NCBI RefSeq assembly: GCF_020709055.1
Contig: NZ_JAJFCK010000003.1
Span: 1 to 64,000 of the forward strand
Length of the DNA: 64,000 nt
From: Ruminococcus callidus
Lineage (GTDB): Bacteria > Bacillota > Clostridia > Oscillospirales > Ruminococcaceae
Direction of reading: 5' to 3'
In this document: positions 16,803-26,582 of the stretch, in pieces
Layout: every line of letters starts with the position of its first letter
Numbering within the stretch: the stretch's first letter is position 1
Program-made: the position numbers and the translations under genes
The notes under the pieces: generated by a model
The model's database searches: none
What the model was told of the DNA's origin: nothing
What the model saw: only the letters and a program-made list of their open reading frames with translations

Positions 16803-17636
16803 ATGAATGTTATTAACAAACCGTTAGAGTTGGAAAAAATAAAAAAAATCGAACTAAACCTTTTGTTACAGCTCCACCAAATCTGTAAAGAACAAGGATT
16901 TAGATACTCATTAGCCGGTGGAACATTACTTGGAGCTGTCAGACATGGTGGCTTTATCCCATGGGATGATGATATTGATGTAATTATGCCAAGACCAGAC
17001 TATGATCGATTTATGCAATATTGCTTAAATAATAAAACACCATTTAAGTTGCATTATTACAAAGAAAGTAAAAATTATATTTTGATTGATGCTAAAATAT
17101 CTGATCCATCTACGGTTTTAGTGGATCAAGTGTTGACTTCAAAAAGTCTTAATATAGGAGTATTTATTGATATTTTTGCTATTGATGGCTTAGGAAAAGA
17201 CGAAGAATCAGCAAAGAAGCAGTTTTTTCGTACCAGCTTAAAGCGAGAAGTTCTAAATGCTATGACATGGAAGAAATTCTTTAGGAGTAAGACAAAACCG
17301 CTCTATTATGAACCAATACGCTTTGCAGTATATCTGATGAGCAGATTTTCAAACGCAAATAAGCTATTAAATGCGATAGAAAAAATAAATAGAGAAGTGG
17401 ATTTTGATACTTCCCAATACGCTGGCTGTGTTAGTGGAGTGTACAGAACAAAAGAGATTATGAAAACTTCGGTTTTTAAATCGTTTATCAGTATGAAATT
17501 TGAAGATTTTGAATTTCAATGTATTAGGGATTATGATGTGTACCTAAAGCAACTTTATGGTAACTATATGGAACTTCCTCCTGTAGATAAAAGGCAGACA
17601 CATCATACTTTTAAAGCTTATAAAGTAGAAAGGTGA
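16803..17636 (+). CDS. LicD-family phosphotransferase
   Basis: A 277-residue protein with the LicD hallmark LAGGTLLGAVRHGGFIPWDDDIDV (about residues 38-61), where DDDID binds metal. LicD proteins transfer phosphocholine or other phospho-alcohol groups from CDP-linked donors to surface glycans. The next gene is a TarI/IspD-like cytidylyltransferase, which could make such a CDP donor. AGGAAG lies 6 bases before the ATG at 16803; an ATG 18 bases earlier lacks a site. About 170 AT-rich bases before the gene hold nothing recognisable. Confidence 0.87.
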   Translation: MNVINKPLELEKIKKIELNLLLQLHQICKEQGFRYSLAGGTLLGAVRHGGFIPWDDDIDVIMPRPDYDRFMQYCLNNKTPFKLHYYKESKNYILIDAKISDPSTVLVDQVLTSKSLNIGVFIDIFAIDGLGKDEESAKKQFFRTSLKREVLNAMTWKKFFRSKTKPLYYEPIRFAVYLMSRFSNANKLLNAIEKINREVDFDTSQYAGCVSGVYRTKEIMKTSVFKSFISMKFEDFEFQCIRDYDVYLKQLYGNYMELPPVDKRQTHHTFKAYKVER

Positions 17637-17641
17637 AATGA

Positions 17642-18361
17642 ATGAATATAGCAATTTTAACTGCTGGTGGTATAGGCTCACGAACTCATCAAGACTTGCC
17701 AAAGCAATTTATAACTGTGGATAATAAGCCTATAATAGTGTATACATTGGAGGCATTCCAGCAACATCCAAACATAGATGAAATCTATGTAGCCTGCTTA
17801 GAGGGATGGAATAATGTTTTGGATGCGTATGCCAAGCAGTTCAATATCTCAAAATTGAAAAGAATAGTTACTGGGGGGAAAACAGGTCAAGAATCAATTT
17901 ATAATGCATTGACAGCTATAGCAAATGATCATATTGATACTTCGGATATCGTTGTAATGGTTCATGATGGGAACAGACCGATGGTTTCACAGGACATTAT
18001 TACTGATAATATTGTTAAACAGAAGATTTTTGGTTCGGCTGTAGCAGTTATCCCAACTGCAGAAGTTGTATTTGTTTCAAAAGATGGCTGTGTATCCAAT
18101 GAAGCTTTAAATAGAGAAGAACTTTGGCGTACACAAACTCCTCATTCATACAATTTTGATGAGCTGTGGTCGATTCATCAAAAAGCAATAAAAGATGGTA
18201 TAATTAATACTGCTGCATCGTGTTCATTAATGCAGCACTATGGATATACAACATATTTTTCAAAAGGTTCTGAAAAAAATATAAAAATTACGACAGTAGA
18301 AGATATTGAAATATTTAAAGCATTACTCAATGCTAAAAATGATTCGTGGATAAAGAAATGA
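17642..18361 (+). CDS. IspD/TarI-family cytidylyltransferase
   Basis: A 239-residue nucleotidyltransferase. ILTAGGIGSRTHQDLPKQF is the CTP-binding signature and VMVHDGNRPMV the metal site. IspD makes CDP-methylerythritol and TarI makes CDP-ribitol. Being between LicD and an SDR and outside any isoprenoid context, this copy more probably activates a polyol or alditol phosphate for glycan decoration, with the SDR acting as a TarJ-like or epimerase partner. The next gene overlaps its stop (ATGA). Confidence 0.82.
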   Translation: MNIAILTAGGIGSRTHQDLPKQFITVDNKPIIVYTLEAFQQHPNIDEIYVACLEGWNNVLDAYAKQFNISKLKRIVTGGKTGQESIYNALTAIANDHIDTSDIVVMVHDGNRPMVSQDIITDNIVKQKIFGSAVAVIPTAEVVFVSKDGCVSNEALNREELWRTQTPHSYNFDELWSIHQKAIKDGIINTAASCSLMQHYGYTTYFSKGSEKNIKITTVEDIEIFKALLNAKNDSWIKK

Positions 18362-19398
18362 AAAACATATTGAATAATAAAATTTATATTTCTGACATTA
18401 AACGTGTAATAGAAAGATTTGATTTACATTGTTTGAATGGTAGGAGTATACTTGTGACCGGTGGTTTAGGTCTTATTTGTTCTTCTGTTGTTGATTTGCT
18501 GGTTATGTATAATGAGTGCCATAATGCAGATGTCAAAATTTATATTGCTGCAAGAAATAAACAGCTTTTTGAAGAAAGATACGGGGTATATCCGTATATT
18601 AAATATATAAATTATGATGCGACAAAGCCCATTAATTTTGACTTTAGGGTGGATTACATTATTCACGGTGCAGGTGTTGCATCACCAGAACTTTATGTAG
18701 CAAAACCGGTTGAAACGATGCTTTCCAATTTCAATGGTGTTTTAAATTTATTGAAGTATGCCAAAAATAATAATGCAAGGCGTATGCTGTATATTTCATC
18801 AAGTGAGGTATATGGTTCAAAAATCACTGAGGATTCATTTGAGGAAAGTCAATTTGGATCAATAGATATAAATTCAATACGTTCATCGTATTCTGAATCC
18901 AAAAGAGCATCAGAGGTGCTGTGTAAGGCTTACTCGTCTGAATATAATGTGGATACTGTTATTGTTAGACCAGGTCATATTTATGGTCCAACAGCTTCTC
19001 CAAAGGACAAAAGGGTTTCATCTGATTTTTCATATCGCGCAGCACAAGGAAAAGTTTTAGAAATGAAGAGTTTAGGATTACAAAAACGTTCTTATTGCTA
19101 TTCTTTGGATTGTGCTGCAGCTATTCTCATTGTTTTAATAAACGGAGAAAAAGGAGTATCATATAATATTGGACATGATGAGGTTACAAGTATTAGAGAG
19201 ATGGCACAAATTATAGCTGAAGCTGGAAATGTTATCTTAAAAATAAAAGAACCAACAGAAGATGACTTAAAGCAGTTTAATCCAATGAACAATTCATCAT
19301 TAAATAATGAGAAAATCAAAGCGATTGGATATAGGGATAGCTTTTCTGTTCAAGAGGGATTGATGCATACTGTGGAAATACTAAAAGAATTATCTTAA
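18358..19398 (+). CDS. NAD-dependent epimerase/dehydratase (extended SDR)
   Basis: A 346-residue Rossmann enzyme with LVTGGLGLICSSVVD (dinucleotide binding), the SSSEVYG motif and catalytic YSESK. Extended SDRs epimerise, dehydrate or decarboxylate nucleotide sugars. Here, directly after a cytidylyltransferase, a CDP-linked or phospho-polyol substrate is plausible but unproven. The ATG at 18358 overlaps the previous stop by 4 bases; a GTG at 18346 is less likely. Confidence 0.85.
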   Translation: MKNILNNKIYISDIKRVIERFDLHCLNGRSILVTGGLGLICSSVVDLLVMYNECHNADVKIYIAARNKQLFEERYGVYPYIKYINYDATKPINFDFRVDYIIHGAGVASPELYVAKPVETMLSNFNGVLNLLKYAKNNNARRMLYISSSEVYGSKITEDSFEESQFGSIDINSIRSSYSESKRASEVLCKAYSSEYNVDTVIVRPGHIYGPTASPKDKRVSSDFSYRAAQGKVLEMKSLGLQKRSYCYSLDCAAAILIVLINGEKGVSYNIGHDEVTSIREMAQIIAEAGNVILKIKEPTEDDLKQFNPMNNSSLNNEKIKAIGYRDSFSVQEGLMHTVEILKELS

Positions 19399-19439
19399 AA
19401 TGAAGCTAAAAATATGGGATGTTTCCAACGGAAGAAGAA

Positions 19440-20000
19440 ATGAAAGAACTTGTAAAAAAACTATTTTTGTTTGACTTTAATAAATATTTTAAAAGAAGAG
19501 ATCTATATTTTCATACAAAGTCTAAGGCAATAAAGGTTTTTTTATTACTATGGTTAAAAAGGCAACATGAAAGAATGAATGCGGATATTGCAGTGGACAT
19601 TAATTTGAAGAAGAATCAATTTTTAGGAACGCCTATATTCAATCCTCATGGCATAAATGGAATTGTTATTTCTCAAAATGCTGTTATTGGTAAAAACTGT
19701 TTTATCTCTCACCAAGTAACCATAGGGACTAGTATGGGAAAGGCACCTGTGATTGGGGATAATGTGTATATTGGACCTGGTGCTAAAATATTCGGTGGTA
19801 TTAAGATAGGTAACAATGTCAGAATTGATGCTAACTGTCCGGTGTTTTTTGATGTTCCGGATAATTCTACAGTTGTTCTTCCGAAACCAAGGGTGATTGT
19901 TAAAGAAAAAGACTATGAGTATTATACGATTGAAGAAGATTCAGTAAAAAGGTATTCAGTAAAAAGGTATGGTTTCACTCAAAACAGTATTATAGAATAA
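19440..20000 (+). CDS. Serine-acetyltransferase-like hexapeptide acyltransferase
   Basis: About 186 residues ending in a left-handed beta-helix: hexapeptide repeats IVISQNAVIGKNCFIS, HQVTIGTSMGK, PVIGDNVYIGPGAKIFGG and IKIGNNVRIDANC. The HQVTIGTS stretch matches the active-site region of CysE-like enzymes. In a polysaccharide cluster the likely role is O- or N-acetylation of a sugar. The start is uncertain: the ATG at 19440 follows GGAAG by 5 bases; the ATG at 19419 has no site. The C-terminus has a duplicated KRYSVKRY from a 15-bp tandem repeat near 19940-19970. Confidence 0.8.
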   Translation: MKELVKKLFLFDFNKYFKRRDLYFHTKSKAIKVFLLLWLKRQHERMNADIAVDINLKKNQFLGTPIFNPHGINGIVISQNAVIGKNCFISHQVTIGTSMGKAPVIGDNVYIGPGAKIFGGIKIGNNVRIDANCPVFFDVPDNSTVVLPKPRVIVKEKDYEYYTIEEDSVKRYSVKRYGFTQNSIIE

Positions 20001-20014
20001 ATTTAAAAAGATAA

Positions 20015-21127
<1,113 letters not shown>

Positions 21128-21129
21128 TT

Positions 21130-22191
21130 ATGAGCATATATTTTTTCATTTCTTTATTATTACTTTCTCCGATAATAGCTGACATTTATTCTTATAAAAA
21201 AAACAGCAAATTATATAGAATAGATATGTATAATTATAATCGGATTATTTTTTCAATTGTTGTAATCATAACATTATGGATTATGACTTCATTTAGAAGT
21301 ATTAATATAGGAAATGATACAATCACATATTGTAAATATTTTAGAGTGATATCTAGTTCTGGAATTAATACTAATTACGCAATTGAAATTGGTTATCAGT
21401 ATGTCATTTTATTTATAAGCAAAATAACTAAGTCTATACATGGATTTATTGTCTTATCTTCAAGTATACAATATATACTTTTGACTATATATATGATAAA
21501 GTATTCAAAAAACAAGGAGTATTTTGCGGTATTAGTATTTGCAATTTGCTTCGGGGCAATATGTAATATTCAAAGGCAAACTTTGGCGATGATAATTTGC
21601 ATGTTTGCTTACGAACAATTAAAGAAGAAAAAGTATATGCTGTTTTTCCTTTTTGTTTTACTTGCATCTACAATACATAGTTCATCATTATGTGTTTTAT
21701 TGATACTATTCAATAAGATAATGCCTATAAAAAAGAAAAAATGTGTTATAATATTTATCCTGATTTTTTTGCTTTCAGTAACGGGAAGAATTTTTGGAAT
21801 AGTTAACTTAATATCAGGTGAGTATAATAATTATTTTGAAAGTCAATATGCGAATTCAGGATATTTAGGTGTTTTTATTTATATAATAAAAGCAACTTTT
21901 ATTTATATGATTGCTAGAATTAATAGTTCAAGAAAAATCGAATACACAAATGCATTTTTGCTTATTTCGTTTTCTTTGTGTGCGTTTTCTGTCAATCTTT
22001 TTACAAGGATTTCAGATTATTTTTTATGGTTATCTCTTGTCGATATTACTAATATAGATAATTTTTCTGATTTCAATAGACAAATTAAATTATTAGATTG
22101 TTTTATATTTTTTTCGGTTGTATGGTTCTTTGTGGTTATATTATTACGTCCAGAATGGAATAATCTTGTTCCATATGAATTTTGGCATTAA
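21130..22191 (+). CDS. EpsG-like polysaccharide polymerase
   Basis: A 353-residue protein with about ten membrane segments, very AT-rich. The pattern fits the EpsG family: SFRSINIGNDTITYCKYF early, CNIQRQTLAMIICMFAYEQLKKKKYMLFFLFVLLASTIHSSSL in the middle, and a conserved end RPEWNNLVPYEFWH. EpsG-type proteins are thought to polymerise lipid-linked repeat units on the outer face. It is the last gene of the cluster; no Wzx flippase is seen in the window, so one must be encoded elsewhere. Confidence 0.8.
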   Translation: MSIYFFISLLLLSPIIADIYSYKKNSKLYRIDMYNYNRIIFSIVVIITLWIMTSFRSINIGNDTITYCKYFRVISSSGINTNYAIEIGYQYVILFISKITKSIHGFIVLSSSIQYILLTIYMIKYSKNKEYFAVLVFAICFGAICNIQRQTLAMIICMFAYEQLKKKKYMLFFLFVLLASTIHSSSLCVLLILFNKIMPIKKKKCVIIFILIFLLSVTGRIFGIVNLISGEYNNYFESQYANSGYLGVFIYIIKATFIYMIARINSSRKIEYTNAFLLISFSLCAFSVNLFTRISDYFLWLSLVDITNIDNFSDFNRQIKLLDCFIFFSVVWFFVVILLRPEWNNLVPYEFWH

Positions 22192-22269
22192 AAACGAAAA
22201 GTACCTGTAATTTTGATAGGGAACAGAATTTCACAAAAATTTTACACGAAAAAACAACCGCAGACAGAT

Positions 22270-22278
22270 TGATATAAT
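22270..22278 (+). promoter_or_regulatory. Extended -10 element upstream of the ICE1 leader
   Basis: TGATATAAT gives a consensus -10 box (22273-22278) with the TG extension. No -35 match was found 16-19 bases upstream. Transcripts would begin close to 22285. Confidence 0.45.
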
Positions 22279-22284
22279 TGAATA

Positions 22285-22395
22285 ATGCCAAATCAAACGG
22301 CGTTTCTCGAAAAAATCGAGGAACGCCGTTTTTTTGTGTGGCATTCTTTTTTCTCCTTGTTTTGTTTTTTTGTTTTATGCTTGCTTTTCATATAA
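22285..22395 (+). CDS. Putative 36-aa leader peptide overlapping a terminator
   Basis: An ATG at 22285 opens a 36-codon frame starting MPNQTAFLEKIEERRFFVW and ending in a very hydrophobic Phe/Leu/Cys-rich stretch. Hairpin 1 lies within its coding sequence and hairpin 2 follows before the rep gene, the layout of translational attenuation. There is no good ribosome site, and an extended -10 box ends only 6 bases upstream, so it would be nearly leaderless. Codon evidence is weak at this size. Confidence 0.4.
   Translation: MPNQTAFLEKIEERRFFVWHSFFSLFCFFVLCLLFI
22296..22335 (+). terminator. Hairpin 1 of the ICE1 leader, terminator-shaped
   Basis: AACGGCGTTTCTCG (22296-22309) pairs with CGAGGAACGCCGTT (22317-22330) with one wobble, around a poly-A loop, followed by seven T. 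Outer bases TGCCA...TGGCA extend the symmetry. It can end transcription coming from the polysaccharide cluster or attenuate the rep transcript. Confidence 0.75.
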
Positions 22396-22431
22396 AAAGT
22401 GAAATCATCATCAAAATCAACTTTTACAGTG

Positions 22432-22466
22432 AAAACGTTCCTCGGTTTTTTCGAGGGACGTTTTTT
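22432..22466 (+). terminator. Hairpin 2 of the ICE1 leader, attenuator-like
   Basis: AAAACGTTCCTCG (22432-22444) pairs with CGAGGGACGTTTT (22452-22464) and ends in a six-T run, directly before the ribosome site of the rep gene. Its 25-base core is an inverted copy of the hairpin 1 core (about 22 of 25 matching), so the two could pair with each other instead of folding separately. Confidence 0.65.
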
Positions 22467-22484
22467 CAGAAAGGAGTGGTAAGA

Positions 22485-23345
22485 ATGGCAAGACTAACAA
22501 AGAAAATGGAGAAGGATTTCACAGTGGTTCATAACGAATTTATTCGAGATAAAAGCCTTGGGCTAACAGCAAGAGGTTTACTTTTGACCATGTTGTCCAT
22601 GTCTGATTCTTTTAGTTTTTCCATTAAAGGCTTGGCAAGCATCGTTCCTGACGGTGAAACGAAAGTTTCCTCGGCTCTCAAAGAATTAGAAAGATGCGGA
22701 TATTTACGCAGGCAAAGAATATTTGCTGATAATGGGAGATTTCTTGACGTGGAATATTCTATAAGCGATGAACCGATTTTTTTGGAGGATACACCAGAAC
22801 AGGAAACACCATATCGGGAAAACCCAAATGTGGATGAAACACATGCGGAAAACCACGATGTATATAAAATATCAAAACTATCAAGTACCAAAGAATCAAA
22901 TACTGATTTATTAACTATCAATCAATCTATCTCAAAGAATGAAGATAAAAAGGGATGGATTGATAAGATTGAATGGGAACAGACAAAACAATTGGTCGAA
23001 GAACAGATAGAAGCAGATATTATACTGCAAACGACTAACTCTAAAGGGCATTTAATATACAATGCTGAGCAAGTGAATGAACTCATTCATATGATTAGCT
23101 TTGTACGTTGTACAACACAAAAATCCATTCGCATTAACGGTATGGATATGGATACAGAAATAGTTCGTTCTATGTATTCAAAACTCAATTCCGAACATAT
23201 CATGTATGTTTTAGACTGCTTAAAGGCAAACTCCGCCAAAATCACAGCAAGGCAAAATTATTTACTGACAGCGTTATACAATGCTCCCATTTCAATGGAG
23301 GGTTTTTATGATAACCTTGTCCACCATGATATGTGTACCGGATAA
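22485..23345 (+). CDS. ICE replication/DnaD-like protein with helix-turn-helix and DUF6017
   Basis: A 286-residue protein. The N-terminus (MARLTKKMEKDFTVVHNEFIRD...) is a winged-helix replication-initiator-like domain: TARGLLLTMLSM, FSIKGLASI and VSSALKELERCGYLRR. The C-terminus (about residues 165-286) matches DUF6017: RINGMDMDTEIVRSMYSKLNSEHIMYVLDCL, NYLLTALYNAPISMEGFYDNLVHHDM. Such proteins are the first gene of many Tn1549-like elements and probably drive replication of the excised circle. AAGGAG lies 9 bases before the ATG at 22485; the open frame extends upstream through the leader hairpins but has no other good start. Confidence 0.82.
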   Translation: MARLTKKMEKDFTVVHNEFIRDKSLGLTARGLLLTMLSMSDSFSFSIKGLASIVPDGETKVSSALKELERCGYLRRQRIFADNGRFLDVEYSISDEPIFLEDTPEQETPYRENPNVDETHAENHDVYKISKLSSTKESNTDLLTINQSISKNEDKKGWIDKIEWEQTKQLVEEQIEADIILQTTNSKGHLIYNAEQVNELIHMISFVRCTTQKSIRINGMDMDTEIVRSMYSKLNSEHIMYVLDCLKANSAKITARQNYLLTALYNAPISMEGFYDNLVHHDMCTG

Positions 23346-23401
23346 TTACTACGCTATCAACTGGATTTCCGGTTGAAAATAAAAAAATGGAGGAATCAAA
23401 A

Positions 23402-23683
23402 ATGAGCATGACCATTATTCCAAAGGGAACAAACGACAAAATGTTAGTCAATTACGCAAACGTCATTTCCATATTCACAATGGAAAATACAACCGTGGTG
23501 GATACAGAAACAGATGAAGAAAAAATGGCGTATGCAATTGTCGCAGAAGTTGTTGACAATGAAGACGTTGTAATTCTTGGTGTTTACGACACTGGAATTC
23601 AAATGGAACAAGCCTTGGCAACGTTGATTAACTGGTTGTCTGGAAATTCAGATACAGGAAATTTGCTCCGGATGCCCGATTAA
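23402..23683 (+). CDS. Hypothetical ICE protein (93 aa)
   Basis: A small acidic protein (MSMTIIPKGTNDKMLVNYANVISIF...) with alternating beta-type segments and no membrane segment. GGAGG lies 9-10 bases before the ATG at 23402. Its ending (QALATLINWLSGNSDTGNLLRMPD) is similar in layout to the next small protein (ARKFALKLRLWLQSTEDCPF), so the two may be distant paralogues. Function unknown. Confidence 0.65.
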   Translation: MSMTIIPKGTNDKMLVNYANVISIFTMENTTVVDTETDEEKMAYAIVAEVVDNEDVVILGVYDTGIQMEQALATLINWLSGNSDTGNLLRMPD

Positions 23684-23700
23684 AAAGAGAGATGAAAAGA

Positions 23701-23985
23701 ATGAGGGAAGTTGTAAAAACTGTTAAAACCGAAAAGCTTTTATTGACTGAGTTCAACCGTATTCTGTGCAAGGAAAACATTGTTTCGCTGCGAATTGAAC
23801 AAAATCAAATGAAATCATATAGCGTTTTGGCTGAAATCAACAATGGTGAAATTGTGACAATTGCAGTGATAACTGATGTAAAAACCGCCAGAAAGTTTGC
23901 TTTAAAGCTTCGCTTATGGCTGCAAAGCACAGAAGACTGTCCGTTTCACACGCAGTATGAAATAAATCATATTATGCGTAGATAA
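23701..23985 (+). CDS. Hypothetical ICE protein (94 aa)
   Basis: A basic small protein beginning MREVVKTVKTEKLLLTEFNRILCKENIVSLRIEQ. It shares the overall size and the C-terminal amphipathic helix pattern of the preceding protein. AGAGAG lies 9 bases before the ATG at 23701; the ATG at 23692 touches it directly. It is followed closely by pcfB and is probably co-transcribed. Function unknown. Confidence 0.6.
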   Translation: MREVVKTVKTEKLLLTEFNRILCKENIVSLRIEQNQMKSYSVLAEINNGEIVTIAVITDVKTARKFALKLRLWLQSTEDCPFHTQYEINHIMRR

Positions 23986-23997
23986 GGAGGACATTCT

Positions 23998-24483
23998 ATG
24001 GCTTCTGACATGGAACAAGGCTTAAAAAAGACACTTTCTCTTTCCAAACAAGCAACTGAACTTACATCAGACATAATGAAAGAGATGATGAAAACCTTTT
24101 TAAGCGGAAATGCAGAAAAGAAAGGTAAGATTTCTGTTCGCCAATTGAATAAACGTGCAACAGAACATGGTGGAAAGTTGGAATCTATTGAAGTGTCAGA
24201 TAAAAATATCGGAGATTTTTTGTCTGTCGCAAAAAAATATGATATTGACTTTGCAATAAAACACGATTCAGCATCTGGCGAATTTCATGTGATGTTTGAA
24301 TCTGGAAAGACAGATAATTTCAAGCGTGCTTTTACTGAATATGCAAATGAAAAACAGCAAGACATTGAGAAGCAGCCGACAGTAACAAGACAGCAGCTGC
24401 GTGAGAATGCACAGCGTATTCAAGAGCAAGAGCCGAAAAAGAAAGAAAAAGTTCGTGAAAAATCAAAGGACATGGCTCTTTAA
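23998..24483 (+). CDS. PcfB-family protein (DUF3801)
   Basis: A 161-residue protein. The core (IGDFLSVAKKYDIDFAIKHDSASGEFHVMFESGKTDNFKRAFTEYANEKQ, about residues 66-115) is the DUF3801/PcfB domain; a charged C-terminal tail (QLRENAQRIQEQEPKKKEKVREKSKDM) follows. In pCF10 PcfB is a relaxosome accessory factor that works with the relaxase and coupling protein. It sits just before the coupling protein gene here and in ICE2. AAGGAGG precedes the ATG. Confidence 0.82.
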   Translation: MASDMEQGLKKTLSLSKQATELTSDIMKEMMKTFLSGNAEKKGKISVRQLNKRATEHGGKLESIEVSDKNIGDFLSVAKKYDIDFAIKHDSASGEFHVMFESGKTDNFKRAFTEYANEKQQDIEKQPTVTRQQLRENAQRIQEQEPKKKEKVREKSKDMAL

Positions 24484-24522
24484 TGCCGACAAAGCCACTT
24501 GACTTTGACTTCGGAGAAAATA

Positions 24523-26424
24523 ATGAATAGCAAAAAAGTAAAGAAAACGATATTGAGTTGGCTGCCATTTGTTATATTTGGATACGCAGGTGATTTGATT
24601 TCACTTGCATATCGAACAGCCGAAGGTAACGGAATCTCTGAAAAAATGATGCCATTTATGAATAACCTAGGCGTTGTTTTTGCACAGGTAATTCCGAGTT
24701 TCAATGTGATAGATTTGGGATTTGGCGTAGCAGTTGCACTCATAATGAAACTCATCATGTACATTAAGTCAAAAAACAAAAAGAAATTCCGTAATGGGGA
24801 GGAATACGGTAGTGCAAGATGGGGCAACGAACAAGATATAGAACCATATATGGACTTAAAAGATAAGTTTAATAATGTAATTCTAACGCAAACCGAGAGC
24901 CTGACAATGGGAAAACCCTCTCACCCGAAATACGCCAGAAATAAAAATATTCTGGTTATCGGTGGTTCTGGTTCAGGTAAAACAAGATTTTTTGTCAAAC
25001 CAAACTTAATGCAGATGCATTCTAGCTATATCGTTACCGACCCGAAAGGAACAGTATTGATTGAATGCGGAAAAATGTTGAAGCGTGGTAGACCGATAGG
25101 AAAAGATAGCAATGGTAAGACAATCTATGAACCATATCACATAAAGGTTTTTAATACGATTGATTTCGCAAAATCAATGCACTATAACCCTTTTGCATAT
25201 ATTAGCGAAAAAAATCGTGAAAAGGATATTCTTAAATTTGTAGATGTCCTTATCAAAAACACAAGCGGAAATCAGCCGAATAGCGGTGAAGATTTCTGGG
25301 TTAAAGCAGAAAAACTTTTATATACTGCATATATTGCAATGATTTTTGCAACCTCTCCTCCGGATGAACGAAATTTTGAAACATTGATTGATATGATTAA
25401 CATGTCTGAGTGCAGAGAAGATGATGAAACATTCAAAAATGCAATTGATAGACATTTTGAATTCGTTGAAATGTGGATAAACGGAACAATTCCGGAAGAA
25501 ATTCCAGAGGAATATGAAGGATATGAGGGATTTAAAGAACTTGAACCCTCAGATGAAGTTGTTAGAATTGCTTCATTTGCAATCAAACAGTTTAAGTCAT
25601 ATAAGCTGGCAGCTGGTAAAACAGCAAAGTCTATTTTGATTTCTTGTTCAACACGGTTAGCACCGTTTGCAATAGATGAAGTATTAGAGATAACCAGATA
25701 TGACGAATTAGGCTTAGACAAACTTGGTGATGAGCTGTCTGCTTTATTTGTCATTATCTCTGATACCGATGCTACATTTAACTTCTTAGTAGCAATTATG
25801 TATTCACAGCTTTTCAACTTGCTCTGTACTCGTGCAGATACGAATGACGGTGGCAAGCTGAAATACCATGTTCGCTGCTTACTCGATGAGTTTGCGAACA
25901 TTGGAGAAATACCACAGTTTGAAAAGTTGATAGCTACTATCCGAAGTCGTGAAATATCTGCAAGTATCATTCTTCAGGCTAAATCGCAGCTAAAGGCGAT
26001 TTACAAAGATAATGCTGACACGATTGAGGGTAACTGTGACACTACGCTGTTTCTCGGTGGCAAAGAGAAGTCAACGTTGAAAGAAATTTCTGAGAGTTTG
26101 GGAAAAGAAACGATTGATTCGTATAACACTTCTCAAAATCGAGGGCAGAGCGAGAGTTACGGAACTAACTATCAAAAACTAGGAAAGGAGTTGAAGTCAC
26201 AAGACGAATTAGCAGTCATGGACGGCGGTAAATGTATCTTACAACTTCGAGGAGTACGCCCATTCTTTTCAGATAAGTATGATATTACAAAGCACCCCAA
26301 CTACAAATATCTATTGGACGATAACCCCAATATGAAATTTGACATCGCCGATTACGTGGCAAAAAGAAGTAAACATAGAATGGAAACCCCACCAGACAAG
26401 GTTGCTATAGAATATGCTTGCTGA
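24523..26424 (+). CDS. VirD4/TraG-type coupling protein
   Basis: A 633-residue type IV coupling ATPase that brings the relaxosome to the transfer channel. Two N-terminal membrane segments (about residues 10-30 and 65-85) precede Walker A GGSGSGKTRFF (about 147-157) and Walker B LLDEFANIGEIPQFEKL (about 454). The middle part SGNQPNSGEDFWVKAEKLL and AAGKTAKSILIS are typical of the family. The ATG at 24523 with CGGAGAAA upstream is preferred to a TTG at 24499. It is about half identical by eye to the ICE2 homologue at 57405. Confidence 0.93.
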   Translation: MNSKKVKKTILSWLPFVIFGYAGDLISLAYRTAEGNGISEKMMPFMNNLGVVFAQVIPSFNVIDLGFGVAVALIMKLIMYIKSKNKKKFRNGEEYGSARWGNEQDIEPYMDLKDKFNNVILTQTESLTMGKPSHPKYARNKNILVIGGSGSGKTRFFVKPNLMQMHSSYIVTDPKGTVLIECGKMLKRGRPIGKDSNGKTIYEPYHIKVFNTIDFAKSMHYNPFAYISEKNREKDILKFVDVLIKNTSGNQPNSGEDFWVKAEKLLYTAYIAMIFATSPPDERNFETLIDMINMSECREDDETFKNAIDRHFEFVEMWINGTIPEEIPEEYEGYEGFKELEPSDEVVRIASFAIKQFKSYKLAAGKTAKSILISCSTRLAPFAIDEVLEITRYDELGLDKLGDELSALFVIISDTDATFNFLVAIMYSQLFNLLCTRADTNDGGKLKYHVRCLLDEFANIGEIPQFEKLIATIRSREISASIILQAKSQLKAIYKDNADTIEGNCDTTLFLGGKEKSTLKEISESLGKETIDSYNTSQNRGQSESYGTNYQKLGKELKSQDELAVMDGGKCILQLRGVRPFFSDKYDITKHPNYKYLLDDNPNMKFDIADYVAKRSKHRMETPPDKVAIEYAC

Positions 26425-26582
26425 ATAATGGGTTGTCTGGTAATTGCAATATAGAGATTTCGTACATATGGTTCGTTTTTTCGAGTTTTCGGTATCATAG
26501 ACTGTACATCCCCATACCAGTCTTTATGTTGCAATTAGGTGTAAATTAAAAAATTATAAACTGAAAGAAAAGGAAAAAGAAA

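Noticed and set aside
17642..18361. Assignment of the cytidylyltransferase as the MEP-pathway IspD to pair with dxs
   Set aside because: It lies 16 kb away on the other strand, within the glycan genes between LicD and an SDR, and overlaps the SDR gene.
22198..22205. AAAGTACC near the left end of ICE1, identical to the IS66 target duplication
   Set aside because: An 8-base match is expected about once by chance in a window this size; no longer identity that would mark an attachment site.
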